Source of the DNA: JBGRQA01 sp041725895
Lineage (GTDB): Bacteria; Bacteroidota; Bacteroidia; Bacteroidales; Marinifilaceae
DNA length: 64,000 nucleotides
Direction: 5' to 3'
Assembly: GCA_041725895.1 (NCBI GenBank)
Contig: JBGRQA010000011.1
Span: 62,001 to 126,000 of the forward strand
Below are positions 36,781 to 45,824 of this stretch, piece after piece. The first letter of the stretch is position 1. The number at the start of each line of letters is the position of its first letter. The notes under the pieces are model-generated. The model saw only the letters and a list, made by a program, of their open reading frames with translations. It was not told where the DNA came from and did no database searches. A program made the position numbers and the translations under genes.

Positions 36781-37113
36781 CTACTTACAATACCTATTGC
36801 GATTAAGTATCATTGCACCTCCACCAATCAGGAGCAATACCGGCCAAAACCATTTCTGCCAATCGCAGGGAAAAAAATACAAATCATCTAGTAAGAAATA
36901 TCCTCCTACAGCCATCATAAACAAACCACCAACAACTTGTTTGCGAACAATAAGCAGCAGCAATCCGATCAGGATTACAAAACTCTCCCAGCGAAACAGG
37001 TAATGCTCCAAATTATAGGGCCAGATATTCAAATTACTCAATACTAACAATCCTCCTGCAGCAATAAGAAGAATTCCCCAAAATAAACTTTTCTCATGTT
37101 GTTTGCGTTCCAT
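36781..37113 (-). CDS. DUF5668-type membrane protein
   Basis: Product of 110 residues, with four predicted short membrane helices and the repeated pattern LLIAAGGLLVLSNLNIWPYN, similar to the N-terminal half of the LiaF-like protein next to it. It lacks the LiaF C-terminal domain. First gene of the envelope-stress operon; 75 nt separate it from the LiaF-like gene. Confidence 0.85.
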   Translation of the reverse strand: MERKQHEKSLFWGILLIAAGGLLVLSNLNIWPYNLEHYLFRWESFVILIGLLLLIVRKQVVGGLFMMAVGGYFLLDDLYFFPCDWQKWFWPVLLLIGGGAMILNRNRYCK

Positions 37114-37474
37114 AATTTACCTCCTTTTAAACGGGTCGTAGCCCGGCATTCCACCATAATATGGTTTCAGACTTAAGTTATCTTATACTTGGATTAATTT
37201 TCTACTTCGAATATAGTTCCACATCTAAACTTTCGGAATGGTTTTTCGGCAAAACTCCAAAATCTACCGGTAAACGACGACAACTATAAATCTGAAAACC
37301 TGTGAATCACCAAATCTGCATCTGCTTTTCTCTAATTTCTGCCAGTCTGCGGCTCAATCAAAGTCCGGAAGAATTTTAGGGAATTCTACATTCTGAATTG
37401 GATAATCAGTGTTGGGTTTATTAACTTTAGCCTTTCAAGTGCGATATAATTAACATATTTTCCCATATATTCCA
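37114..37474. other. 361-nt divergent intergenic region before ligA
   Basis: Carries the divergent promoters of the LiaF-like operon and of ligA. No gene, and no clear -7/-33 pair, could be assigned with confidence. Confidence 0.4.
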
Positions 37475-39481
37475 ATGAATAAACAAGACGCTCAAAATAG
37501 AATTGATATACTTCGAAAAGAACTTAACGAACACAATCACAAATACTATGTCCTGAATCAACCCAGCATCAGCGACTACGATTTCGATATGCTGTTAAAG
37601 GAATTGATGGACCTCGAAGAACAATTCCCTGAATTTAAGGACCCCAATTCGCCTACTCAAAGAGTAGGAAGCGACATCAACAAAGAATTCCAGCAAGTAA
37701 CACATAAATATCCAATGCTCTCTCTGGGCAACACCTATTCAGAGGAAGAGATTCGCGATTTTGAAACCCGAATCTCCAAACTCGTGGATGGTCCATTGGA
37801 ATATGTTTGTGAACTGAAATTTGATGGAACCTCCATTGGCCTTACCTATCGAAATGGGAAATTGGTACAGGCCGTCACCCGGGGGGATGGTGTTCAGGGA
37901 GACGACGTTACTGATAATGTAAAGACCATACGAAGTGTCCCACTTCAATTGCAAGGAAATGAATTCCCGGAAGAATTCGAAATCAGAGGAGAAATCCTTA
38001 TGCCTTTTCATGTTTTTGAAGAACTTAACAAAGAACGGGAAGACATTGGTGAAGCACCTTTTGCCAATCCAAGGAATGCTGCTTCGGGTACCCTCAAAAT
38101 GCAAAACTCTGCCCAGGTGGCCAAACGTCGGCTGGATTGCTACCTATACTACTTACTGGGGGCAAATACTCCTACCCGGAACCATTTCGACAACCTACAG
38201 TACGCTAAACAATGGGGCCTAAAAGTGCCCGATACAATAAAGCTATGCAATAACATCGACGAGATATTGGATTACATCAAATATTGGGACAAGGAACGAG
38301 AGAATCTACCTGTCCCCATTGATGGGATTGTAATCAAAGTAAATTCAATAGATCAACAGGAAGAAATGGGGTTCACCGCCAAATCTCCAAGATGGGCCAT
38401 TTCCTATAAGTTCAAGGCTGAAAGGGTAGCCACTCGTTTGCTTTCCATCGACTACCAGGTGGGTAGAACAGGCTCCATCACTCCCGTAGCAAATTTGGAA
38501 CCAGTTCAATTGGCCGGTACGGTAGTGAAACGAGCCTCTCTTCACAATGCCGATATTATAGAGAATCTTGATCTACATCTGAACGACATGGTGTATGTGG
38601 AAAAAGGAGGAGAAATCATTCCCAAAATTGTGGGAACCGATCTTGATCAACGACCTGCTAATGCAGAAAAAATTGAATTCATCCACCTTTGTCCTAAATG
38701 CGATAGTGAACTTACCCGAAAAGAAGGGGAAGCCAATCACTACTGTCCCAACGATATGGGCTGTCCTCCGCAAATCAAGGGTCGCATTGAACATTTTATC
38801 AGTCGCAAGGCAATGAATATTGATGGCTTGGGAGAGGAAACAATCGAGTTACTCTTTCAGAAAGGCCTGATCAAAAATGTAGCCGATCTTTACAATCTAA
38901 AAAAAGAAGAATTGATTCCATTGGAACGAATGGGCGAAAAATCAGCCGAACGAATTCTTAACAGCCTGGAGGAGTCAAAAACAGTCCCCTATGAGAGAGT
39001 TCTGTTTGCACTGGGAATTCGCTATGTTGGAGCAACCGTTGCCAAAAAACTGGCCAAAGCAATTCCTTCAATCGAACAGTTGATAACAGCAACTCAGGAA
39101 GAGCTCGTGGAAATTGATGAAATTGGAGATAAGATTGCACAAAGCATAGTGCTTTTCTTTGAAAATGAACTTCAAGTGGAATTGGTTAGAAAACTTATAG
39201 ACAAAGACTTACAATTCAAGAAAGAAATATCTGAAAATGATGGTTCCAGCAACAAACTGGAAGGGTTATCCATTGTTATTTCAGGAAGTTTTGCTCATCA
39301 TTCCCGGGACGAACTCAAGAACTTAATCGAACTGCACGGGGGAAAAAACGTTAGTTCCATCTCCAAAAAGACCAGTTTCCTTCTGGCTGGAGAAAAAATC
39401 GGCCCCAGCAAACTAACCAAAGTAGAAAAGCTGGGCATTAGAATGGTATCGGAAGAAGAATTCATGGAAATGATAAAATAG
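37475..39481 (+). CDS. ligA: NAD-dependent DNA ligase LigA
   Basis: Product of 668 residues, the normal length. N-terminal Ia domain with YYVLNQPSISDYDFDML, adenylation site CELKFDGTS (Lys115), a four-Cys zinc finger (CPKCDSE, then HYCPNDMGCPP), helix-hairpin-helix repeats, and a C-terminal BRCT domain (LEGLSIVISGSF). It seals nicks in replication and repair. The exonuclease gene follows after 5 nt, so the two are probably co-transcribed. Confidence 0.98.
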   Translation: MNKQDAQNRIDILRKELNEHNHKYYVLNQPSISDYDFDMLLKELMDLEEQFPEFKDPNSPTQRVGSDINKEFQQVTHKYPMLSLGNTYSEEEIRDFETRISKLVDGPLEYVCELKFDGTSIGLTYRNGKLVQAVTRGDGVQGDDVTDNVKTIRSVPLQLQGNEFPEEFEIRGEILMPFHVFEELNKEREDIGEAPFANPRNAASGTLKMQNSAQVAKRRLDCYLYYLLGANTPTRNHFDNLQYAKQWGLKVPDTIKLCNNIDEILDYIKYWDKERENLPVPIDGIVIKVNSIDQQEEMGFTAKSPRWAISYKFKAERVATRLLSIDYQVGRTGSITPVANLEPVQLAGTVVKRASLHNADIIENLDLHLNDMVYVEKGGEIIPKIVGTDLDQRPANAEKIEFIHLCPKCDSELTRKEGEANHYCPNDMGCPPQIKGRIEHFISRKAMNIDGLGEETIELLFQKGLIKNVADLYNLKKEELIPLERMGEKSAERILNSLEESKTVPYERVLFALGIRYVGATVAKKLAKAIPSIEQLITATQEELVEIDEIGDKIAQSIVLFFENELQVELVRKLIDKDLQFKKEISENDGSSNKLEGLSIVISGSFAHHSRDELKNLIELHGGKNVSSISKKTSFLLAGEKIGPSKLTKVEKLGIRMVSEEEFMEMIK

Positions 39482-39486
39482 GGACA

Positions 39487-40074
39487 ATGAACTTTACTGC
39501 AATCGATTTTGAAACAGCCAACGGAAAAAGAAACTCTGCTTGCGCAATGGGACTTGTTAGAGTGGAAAACGGACAAATCACCGAGGAAAAATCCTGGTTG
39601 ATCCAGCCTCCGGAGCTTTATTTCCATCCCATAAACATTCAAATACATGGGATTACGGCAGAAAATGTAATGGGAGAACCCTCCTTCGAGGACATTTGGA
39701 GTGAACTACACCCCTATTTTGAGGATCAGCTGGTAATCGCCCACAATGCCAGTTTTGATATGTCCGTTCTCCGTGCCTGCCTGCAAACTTATGATATTGG
39801 TTTTCCACGCATGGAATACCTGTGCACAGTACAATTAAGCAAACAGATCTGGCCCCAAATGATAAATCATAAATTGAATACCATGGCCGACTACTTTGGC
39901 ATTCCTCTGCAACATCATGATGCAATGGACGATACCCGGGCTTGTGCTAAAATTGCTTTGAAAGCCTGTAGCGAGTATCAAAGTTTAAACCTTGAAGAGC
40001 TGGCTTCACAATTGAAAATAAAACCCGGAAGAATATATCCATCCGGGTATTGTGCCCCAAAAAGATTTAAATAA
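39487..40074 (+). CDS. DnaQ-like 3'-5' exonuclease
   Basis: Product of 195 residues. DEDDh active-site residues are visible: D7 and E9 (AIDFETA), D91 (HNASFDMSVL), and H144 with D149 (HHDAMDDTRA). The C-terminal ~30 residues (LASQLKIKPGRIYPSGYCAP) are an extra tail found in this Bacteroidota/Firmicutes exonuclease group. It is not the replicative proofreading subunit by length or neighbours; repair or RNA trimming is possible. It is 5 nt downstream of ligA. Confidence 0.92.
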   Translation: MNFTAIDFETANGKRNSACAMGLVRVENGQITEEKSWLIQPPELYFHPINIQIHGITAENVMGEPSFEDIWSELHPYFEDQLVIAHNASFDMSVLRACLQTYDIGFPRMEYLCTVQLSKQIWPQMINHKLNTMADYFGIPLQHHDAMDDTRACAKIALKACSEYQSLNLEELASQLKIKPGRIYPSGYCAPKRFK

Positions 40075-40186
40075 GGTTAAAAATAAAAGCTAACAATAAA
40101 AAAATACCTAAATTGGTATCCGCGGAAGATATCTTTCTGTAAAAAAAGCGAAAAAGCCATAAGATAAAACAACAGAACAACTCACA

Positions 40187-40729
40187 ATGAGCTTTATATC
40201 AAACATAAAGGAAAAATTTGCAAAAAAAATATTGGAAAGAAATATCAAACAATTTCCACGTCATAAAGAATTTCATAATCTGTCTACCCCAAAGTCCATT
40301 GGAATTCTATTCGATACACGGGATGAGAAAAAACACAAAACAATAAAAACTTTTCAAAAACAGCTAAAATCCCAGGGCCATCAGGTGAAATCGTTGGCTT
40401 GGGTAGATGCAGATCTGCTACCGGATTATGGAGTAGGACAACAAATACTTTACTACTGCAACAAGGATCTAAATTGGGCCGGAAAACCACAACTGCCTGA
40501 AATAGAAGAATTCATTCAAACAAAATTCGATATCCTGTTTGATTTCAGTGGGGAAGCCCATCCAAATCTTCGCTATGCAGCCAATCTTTCTCAAGCAGCC
40601 TGTAAGGTAGGTGGATATGATGAGCAAAAGAAACATCTTGATCTAATGATTGATATGGGCAAAGAAAAAAGCCTTGATAAACTAATTGAACAAAGTCTTC
40701 AGTATCTTAACCAGATAAAAAAGAACTAA
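40187..40729 (+). CDS. DUF6913 protein
   Basis: Product of 180 residues. Matches the Bacteroidota DUF6913 family by layout: a basic N-terminal helix, a beta-strand SIGILFDTRDE, ILFDFSGEAHPNLRYAANLSQA in the second half, and KVGGYDEQKKHLDLMID. It is cytoplasmic, of unknown function, and usually encoded next to dapA, as here (3 nt between stop and dapA start). Confidence 0.85.
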   Translation: MSFISNIKEKFAKKILERNIKQFPRHKEFHNLSTPKSIGILFDTRDEKKHKTIKTFQKQLKSQGHQVKSLAWVDADLLPDYGVGQQILYYCNKDLNWAGKPQLPEIEEFIQTKFDILFDFSGEAHPNLRYAANLSQAACKVGGYDEQKKHLDLMIDMGKEKSLDKLIEQSLQYLNQIKKN

Positions 40730-40732
40730 GCC

Positions 40733-41617
40733 ATGACAGAAAACAAATTTACCGGAACCGGTGTTGCCCTGATAACACCTTTCCGAAAGGATGGTAGTAT
40801 CGATTTCAATTCACTGGAAAAACTAGTAGAACATCAGATATCCAACGGGGTGGATTACCTGGTTGTGATGGGAACAACCGGAGAAGCCGCCACTCTCACA
40901 AAAGATGAACGATTAGCAGTAATCAATTACGTGGCGGAAGTTAACAACAAAAGAGTTCCAATGGTGGTTGGCGCAGGCGGAAACAATACCCAGGAAGTTG
41001 TTGACCGTATCAAAACCTACGAAGGAACCGAAAGTATCGATGCCATTCTATCGGTAGCTCCCTACTATAACAAACCCAATCAAAAGGGAATTTTTCTACA
41101 TTACAAAACCATTGCCGCAGCCAGCCCGGTTCCAATAATCCTTTACAATGTTCCCGGAAGAACCGGTGTCAATATTTCAGCGGAAACCACCTTAAAAATC
41201 GCACACGAAGTTGACAATGTAGTGGCCATTAAGGAAGCTTCCGGAAATTTGGAGCAAATTATGGAGATCCTGCGCGACAAACCGGAACATTTTAAGGTAA
41301 TTTCGGGAGACGATGCACTCACCTTCCCCATGCTAACCCTTGGGGCCAGTGGAGTAATTTCCGTCGTAGCCAATGCTTTCCCTGCCGATTTCTCAGAAAT
41401 GGTCCGACTAACACTGAATAATGACCTAACTGGAGCTCGTGCAAAACACTTCAAGCTTCTGGAAATCATTCAAAATCTTTTCGTAGAAGGAAACCCCGCA
41501 GGAGTGAAAGCAGTTCTCGACATTATGAATATTGGGCCTAATTATCTCAGACTGCCTCTAACTCCGGTTAGCAGAACTCTTTACAATAAATTGGCCAAAC
41601 TGGTAGAAAATTACTAA
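40733..41617 (+). CDS. dapA: 4-hydroxy-tetrahydrodipicolinate synthase
   Basis: Product of 294 residues. Condenses pyruvate with aspartate semialdehyde in lysine/diaminopimelate synthesis. Active-site residues are Lys167 (VVAIKEASG, Schiff base), Tyr138 (ILYNVPGRTG) and the TT pair in MGTTGEAATL. It directly follows the DUF6913 gene and precedes the LpoB-like lipoprotein, so this stretch links precursor supply and cell-wall synthesis. Confidence 0.97.
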   Translation: MTENKFTGTGVALITPFRKDGSIDFNSLEKLVEHQISNGVDYLVVMGTTGEAATLTKDERLAVINYVAEVNNKRVPMVVGAGGNNTQEVVDRIKTYEGTESIDAILSVAPYYNKPNQKGIFLHYKTIAAASPVPIILYNVPGRTGVNISAETTLKIAHEVDNVVAIKEASGNLEQIMEILRDKPEHFKVISGDDALTFPMLTLGASGVISVVANAFPADFSEMVRLTLNNDLTGARAKHFKLLEIIQNLFVEGNPAGVKAVLDIMNIGPNYLRLPLTPVSRTLYNKLAKLVENY

Positions 41618-41684
41618 TTAGTATTGGCATATTTTTTGCTTACCTTAAATAAGTTTTAAAGAATAATCATTAAAAAACATTGTT

Positions 41685-42269
41685 ATGAGATATACTATTC
41701 GTTTCTCTGTACTAGCTTTGGCCGTCCTATTAAGTATGGCTTGTTCCAGACAAATTACAAGGGTGTCACCCGATCAGGAGATTGACCTAAGCGGTCGTTG
41801 GAATGATACAGATTCCAGGTTAGCTGCAGAAGCATTAATCGAACAGGTACTTAATCGAAATTGGATCGAGGACTTCAAGCAGCAAAATGAACGTAAACCT
41901 GTAGTTGTAGTAGGTTTAATCATGAACAAAAGTTCGGAACACATCGATTCGGATACCTATATCAAAGACATTGAGAAAGCCATTCTAAACGATGGACGGG
42001 TTCGCCTGGTGCAGGCAGGAGCCAAACGGGAAGCTTTACGCCAGGAGCGTGCCGACCAGCAAGATTTTGCCGCAAAAGAAACGATAAAGAAATGGGGTAG
42101 AGAATTGGGAGCCGATTTCATGCTGCAGGGAGATATCAACTCCATTATCGATAGCTACAAGAAGGAAAAGGTTCGCTTCTACCAACTAAATCTGGAATTG
42201 ACCAATTTGGAATCCAATGAAATAGTTTGGATGGGAGATAAAAAGATCAAAAAATACGTCAACCGATAA
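41685..42269 (+). CDS. LpoB-like penicillin-binding-protein activator lipoprotein
   Basis: Product of 194 residues. Signal peptide with lipobox LLSMAC, then VVVVGLIMNKSSEHIDSDTYIKDIEKAIL and ELGADFMLQGDINSI, matching the LpoB fold (PF13036). LpoB activates class A penicillin-binding proteins from the outer membrane in E. coli. Here it is encoded after dapA and before a COG3014-like lipoprotein; a terminator separates it from the latter. Confidence 0.87.
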   Translation: MRYTIRFSVLALAVLLSMACSRQITRVSPDQEIDLSGRWNDTDSRLAAEALIEQVLNRNWIEDFKQQNERKPVVVVGLIMNKSSEHIDSDTYIKDIEKAILNDGRVRLVQAGAKREALRQERADQQDFAAKETIKKWGRELGADFMLQGDINSIIDSYKKEKVRFYQLNLELTNLESNEIVWMGDKKIKKYVNR

Positions 42270-42274
42270 ATAAA

Positions 42275-42313
42275 AAGGGGAAGAGATCATTGGATGTCTT
42301 CCCCTTCTATTTT
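42275..42313 (+). terminator. intrinsic terminator
   Basis: AAGGGGAAGA (42275-42284) pairs with TCTTCCCCTT (42297-42306) around a 12-nt loop, followed by CTATTTT. Ends the transcript containing dapA and the LpoB-like gene, perhaps with read-through to the next gene. Confidence 0.8.
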
Positions 42314-42351
42314 GCAAATTCAGCCACCTCGTTTTATTAAATACCATTCTC

Positions 42352-43767
42352 ATGCCCTTCAAAAGATTCTTCCGGCTTATTTCTCTGCTGGGACTAATCC
42401 TGTTAACAAGCAGCTGTGCCAGCTACTATGTACAAAACCAACTCTTCAACGAAAAATTTGTAAATGGTGAAGTGGAAGCTGCACAAGCCATATTGGATAA
42501 GGATAAAAAGAATCAGACCAATAAAAACAGGGTACTGTACTACCTGAACAAAGGAACTCTCCTTTGGATGCAGGAGCAATATGCCGAAAGTTCCACCTAC
42601 TTTCAAAAGGCAGATCACTACATCGAAGATCAGAGAAAAAATATCGGTTTGGAAGCCCTGGCATTAATTTCCAATCCCGGGGTTCGTCCCTATGTACCCG
42701 AAGACTTCGAAAGCGTAATGCTTCATTTCTATCAGGCACTCAATTACCTGGAAATGGAAAATCTGGAGGGGGCCCTGGTGGAATGCCGGCGGGTAAACGA
42801 GAAGCTCTATACATTGAACGATAAATACCCCAAGAAATACAAAAACAGATACAGCGATGACGCATTTGCACATATTCTTATGGGCTTAATCTACGATGCA
42901 AACAAAGATTACAACAATGCCTTCATTGCTTATCGAAATGCTTTTAGAGTCTACCAGGAGAATTACCATAAAAATTTCAACACCCAGGTTCCGAATCAAT
43001 TGAAGGACGATCTGCTCCGCACAGCCTATCAATCGGGGTTAATGCAGGAGTATGAATTTTACAAATCAAAATTTGGCCAAAATTTCACCAAAAAGAAAAC
43101 TGACGAGGGAGAAATTATCTTTTTCTGGATGAATGGAATGGGTCCCGTAAAGTCGGAATGGAGTATCAACTTCGCTGCAGTAAAAGGGAACAATGGTTTC
43201 CTCACCCTGGCCAACGACAATGAAAACGTTTCGTTCCCGTTCTTTATTGGCAACAGGGACAAAGACGAACAATCCGCCTTTGGAGATTTGGATTTTGTAA
43301 GAGTAGCATTTCCAAAGTATGTAGAACGGCCTCCGGTATTTTCAAACGCATGGATTGAACTCAACGATTCCACTCAATATTTTTTGGAAAAAGCTGAAGA
43401 TGTTAATTCCATCGCCTTCAAAACACTTCGCGACAGAATGATTCGGGAAATGGCCAATTCCCTGCTTCGTTTGGCTTCTAAGAAAGCAATGGAGGCCTAT
43501 GTAAGAAAAAAGAATGATAACCTGGGAACGCTGTTAAGCATTGCAAATGCAATTACTGAAAAAGCAGATACCCGCAACTGGCAAACCTTACCCCATTCCA
43601 TCTTCTATACCCGGATCCGGGTGCCGGCGGGGGAACGCAATTTGAATCTGATAATTCAAAACGGCGGAAATCAACAAGTTCATAATTTCTCTATTAATGT
43701 TAAAAAGGGAGAAACCAAATTTATTTCATTCCACAACCTTGAAAGTGAATCAATTACCAGCTACTAA
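42352..43767 (+). CDS. COG3014-like TPR lipoprotein
   Basis: Product of 471 residues. Signal peptide with lipobox LTSSC (residue ~23), followed by TPR-like helices (residues ~45-210, for example YLNKGTLLWMQEQYAESSTYFQKA and FAHILMGLIYDANKDYNNAFIAYRNAF). A beta-rich C-terminal domain ends near KKGETKFISF. COG3014-like proteins are often encoded next to LpoB, as here. An outer-membrane scaffold role in wall synthesis is inferred from that context. Confidence 0.85.
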   Translation: MPFKRFFRLISLLGLILLTSSCASYYVQNQLFNEKFVNGEVEAAQAILDKDKKNQTNKNRVLYYLNKGTLLWMQEQYAESSTYFQKADHYIEDQRKNIGLEALALISNPGVRPYVPEDFESVMLHFYQALNYLEMENLEGALVECRRVNEKLYTLNDKYPKKYKNRYSDDAFAHILMGLIYDANKDYNNAFIAYRNAFRVYQENYHKNFNTQVPNQLKDDLLRTAYQSGLMQEYEFYKSKFGQNFTKKKTDEGEIIFFWMNGMGPVKSEWSINFAAVKGNNGFLTLANDNENVSFPFFIGNRDKDEQSAFGDLDFVRVAFPKYVERPPVFSNAWIELNDSTQYFLEKAEDVNSIAFKTLRDRMIREMANSLLRLASKKAMEAYVRKKNDNLGTLLSIANAITEKADTRNWQTLPHSIFYTRIRVPAGERNLNLIIQNGGNQQVHNFSINVKKGETKFISFHNLESESITSY

Positions 43768-43785
43768 TTAATTAAAAGAATCAAT

Positions 43786-44325
43786 TTATTCCCTGGTCAG
43801 AACGAAACGAACAATGCTACCATCGGTAGAAAGATACTCCATTTCCACACGGAGTTCTTCATTAAAATAGTGTTGACAGCCATTCAATAGTCCGTGGGCC
43901 AGATTAGCCATTCTACGCTTCGAACGATACAACAACTCCAAAGAGCGATCATCCAATCGTTTGGTTTGAATACGAGGAAGTTCTGAGTCAGGATATAAAT
44001 TCTTTATGTGATTGTGGAAGTGAGGGCCCAAACATTCAAGAAAATCAAACACATCACTCCTTCCTGCAAAAATGGGTCGATAAAGAATTGCAAGTCTGCT
44101 AAAAAGATGTTCTCCAAAACGCATCATCAATTGAGCACTAGACTTTCCCACTTCTTTACTCAACTGATCGATCAATTTTTGAAATTCAAGAAAATCATAA
44201 TTTTCTTCCGGAACGTAGGTATTTTCACTCCCAGAATCAATATTTTCAGAAAGCCTCTCTACTACTTCACATCCATAACTGGTTTCTACCTGGTCGAAAA
44301 ATTCATTAAAAACAACTCCCTTCAT
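43786..44325 (-). CDS. H-NOX heme nitric-oxide/oxygen sensor
   Basis: Product of 179 residues, the usual stand-alone H-NOX length. The N-terminus MKGVVFNEFFDQVETSYG is family-typical. The heme-ligating His is most likely His104 in PHFHNHIKNLYP (pattern HxxIxxxYP), and the heme-propionate motif Y-x-S-x-R is intact as YRSKR (133-137). The domain is cytoplasmic and would sense NO. Two histidine kinases are encoded upstream on the same strand; in other bacteria stand-alone H-NOX proteins inhibit a partner kinase. The gene is convergent with the COG3014-like gene, 18 nt away. Confidence 0.92.
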   Translation of the reverse strand: MKGVVFNEFFDQVETSYGCEVVERLSENIDSGSENTYVPEENYDFLEFQKLIDQLSKEVGKSSAQLMMRFGEHLFSRLAILYRPIFAGRSDVFDFLECLGPHFHNHIKNLYPDSELPRIQTKRLDDRSLELLYRSKRRMANLAHGLLNGCQHYFNEELRVEMEYLSTDGSIVRFVLTRE

Positions 44326-44663
44326 GAGTTTATAGTTTTATTTTCATTTGCAATCTCGATGCCATCAGGAGAAATTTCCTGCAATATGAAATCCTGAATG
44401 TTTCAAATCAAAAACCCATTCTACGAATTCAAACACATATTTCCGGATAATTAATAACTGAACAGGAAGCAACTCAATCTTCCCATCAAAGGGGAATGGT
44501 CAATAACACATGCAAAAGTGTTCATTAACATCGGAAAAATCTCCAACTCAACAATTTACTATAACCAAAATAAGAATAAATATGTATTTATCCTAAAATT
44601 TATTGAGTTTAAGTTTTTAAGCTATATCAACAAGCTACAGACAGCAGATGAAGTAAATACTAT
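44326..44663. other. 338-nt gap between H-NOX and kinase genes
   Basis: AT-rich, no convincing gene. A 64-residue plus-strand frame (44518-44712) runs into the kinase gene and is not supported. Probably carries the H-NOX promoter. Confidence 0.5.
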
Positions 44664-45683
44664 TTATTCCAGCGGAAGAATCAAGGCAAAACGGGTACCT
44701 TTGCCCTTGTAAGATTCTACAGAGATACTCCCCCCAAGAAGTTCAACCAGCTTCTTGCAAATCGAAAGGCCTATTCCTGTACCTCCAAAACCACGGGCAG
44801 TTGATAAATCCTCTTGAATAAAAGGTTGAAAAACCTGGGCCAATTTATCCGGAGCAATCCCTGTTCCTGTATCTTCCACAAACAGTTCCACTTCCTTCGA
44901 AGACTTTTGATGGTAACCAATACGAATGGATCCCTCATCCGTAAATTTAATGGCATTCCCAACCAGGTGAGACAGAATTTGCTTCAGACGAACGGGATCC
45001 GAGTAGAATCTACCAAATTGGCCATTCACAGTATTAAAGGTAAAAAGAATGTGGTCCTTCCCCGAATTCGAAAGATCAAAGCGAAAATAGGAATGAATTT
45101 CCTGAAAAAGTTCAGGCAGGGAAAAGTGTCGTTTTTCGATAACCAGCTGTCGTGCTTCCAATTTGGAAACATCGATTAAATCGTTGATTATTGATAATAG
45201 CTGAACTCCACTCTCATGAATAATCTGAAGATATTCCTCCTGTTCCTGCGTGCTATGCTCTCCGATCTTTAAAAGCTCTGTAAAGCCAATGATTCCGTTC
45301 AATGGTGTACGAATTTCATGGGATACATTCGCCAAAAAAGCAGATTTCAACCGATCGGATTCTTCTGATTTCTCCTTTGCCATCAAAAGCTCTTTCATCA
45401 TCTGGTTGTTACGCCGATTCTCCTTTCGGATCAGAAAAAAGATCAAGCCTCCCGTCATGAGAACAAATAACCACCCCTTAAATGTTTGCAAACGAGTCAA
45501 CATCTCAATGTCCTGCTCCAGGTACAAAATCGCCTTATCCGAATAAAGAATCCATAAAACACCAACCAATATAAAAATCAAAGATATTCGCCAATGAGCC
45601 TCCAATTTGGATAATCTCCAATCCAACGATCTAATCTTTACCTTTGCCTCTTTTGCTAATAAAATATTTCTTAATTCACTCAT
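44664..45683 (-). CDS. membrane histidine kinase near H-NOX
   Basis: Product of 339 residues. Two membrane helices (about 33-48 and 70-85) flank a short external loop with LWILYSDKAILYLEQDIEML, a pattern seen in many sensor kinases. HisKA contains NVSHEIRTPLNGIIG (His122), and the ATPase domain has VGNAIKFTDEGSIRIG, DTGTGIAPDKL and GFGGTGIGLSICKKLVELLGG. It has no obvious ligand-binding domain of its own, which fits a kinase controlled by a separate sensor such as the H-NOX protein encoded downstream. No receiver domain is fused. Confidence 0.92.
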   Translation of the reverse strand: MSELRNILLAKEAKVKIRSLDWRLSKLEAHWRISLIFILVGVLWILYSDKAILYLEQDIEMLTRLQTFKGWLFVLMTGGLIFFLIRKENRRNNQMMKELLMAKEKSEESDRLKSAFLANVSHEIRTPLNGIIGFTELLKIGEHSTQEQEEYLQIIHESGVQLLSIINDLIDVSKLEARQLVIEKRHFSLPELFQEIHSYFRFDLSNSGKDHILFTFNTVNGQFGRFYSDPVRLKQILSHLVGNAIKFTDEGSIRIGYHQKSSKEVELFVEDTGTGIAPDKLAQVFQPFIQEDLSTARGFGGTGIGLSICKKLVELLGGSISVESYKGKGTRFALILPLE

Positions 45684-45824
45684 GAATATCTAAAATATGC
45701 TCTAAAAACCGGATGTTCAATTCATCAGCGAACTGTAACTACCATAAATTCCACCGGATAAATAAAAAGGGACCATGAAATACAAGCCCCCTCTAAAATA
45801 TATAAATATGTTACAAACTACAAT

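Noticed and set aside
44518..44712. 64-residue plus-strand frame near the kinase
   Set aside because: It runs antisense into the histidine kinase coding region and has no recognisable features.
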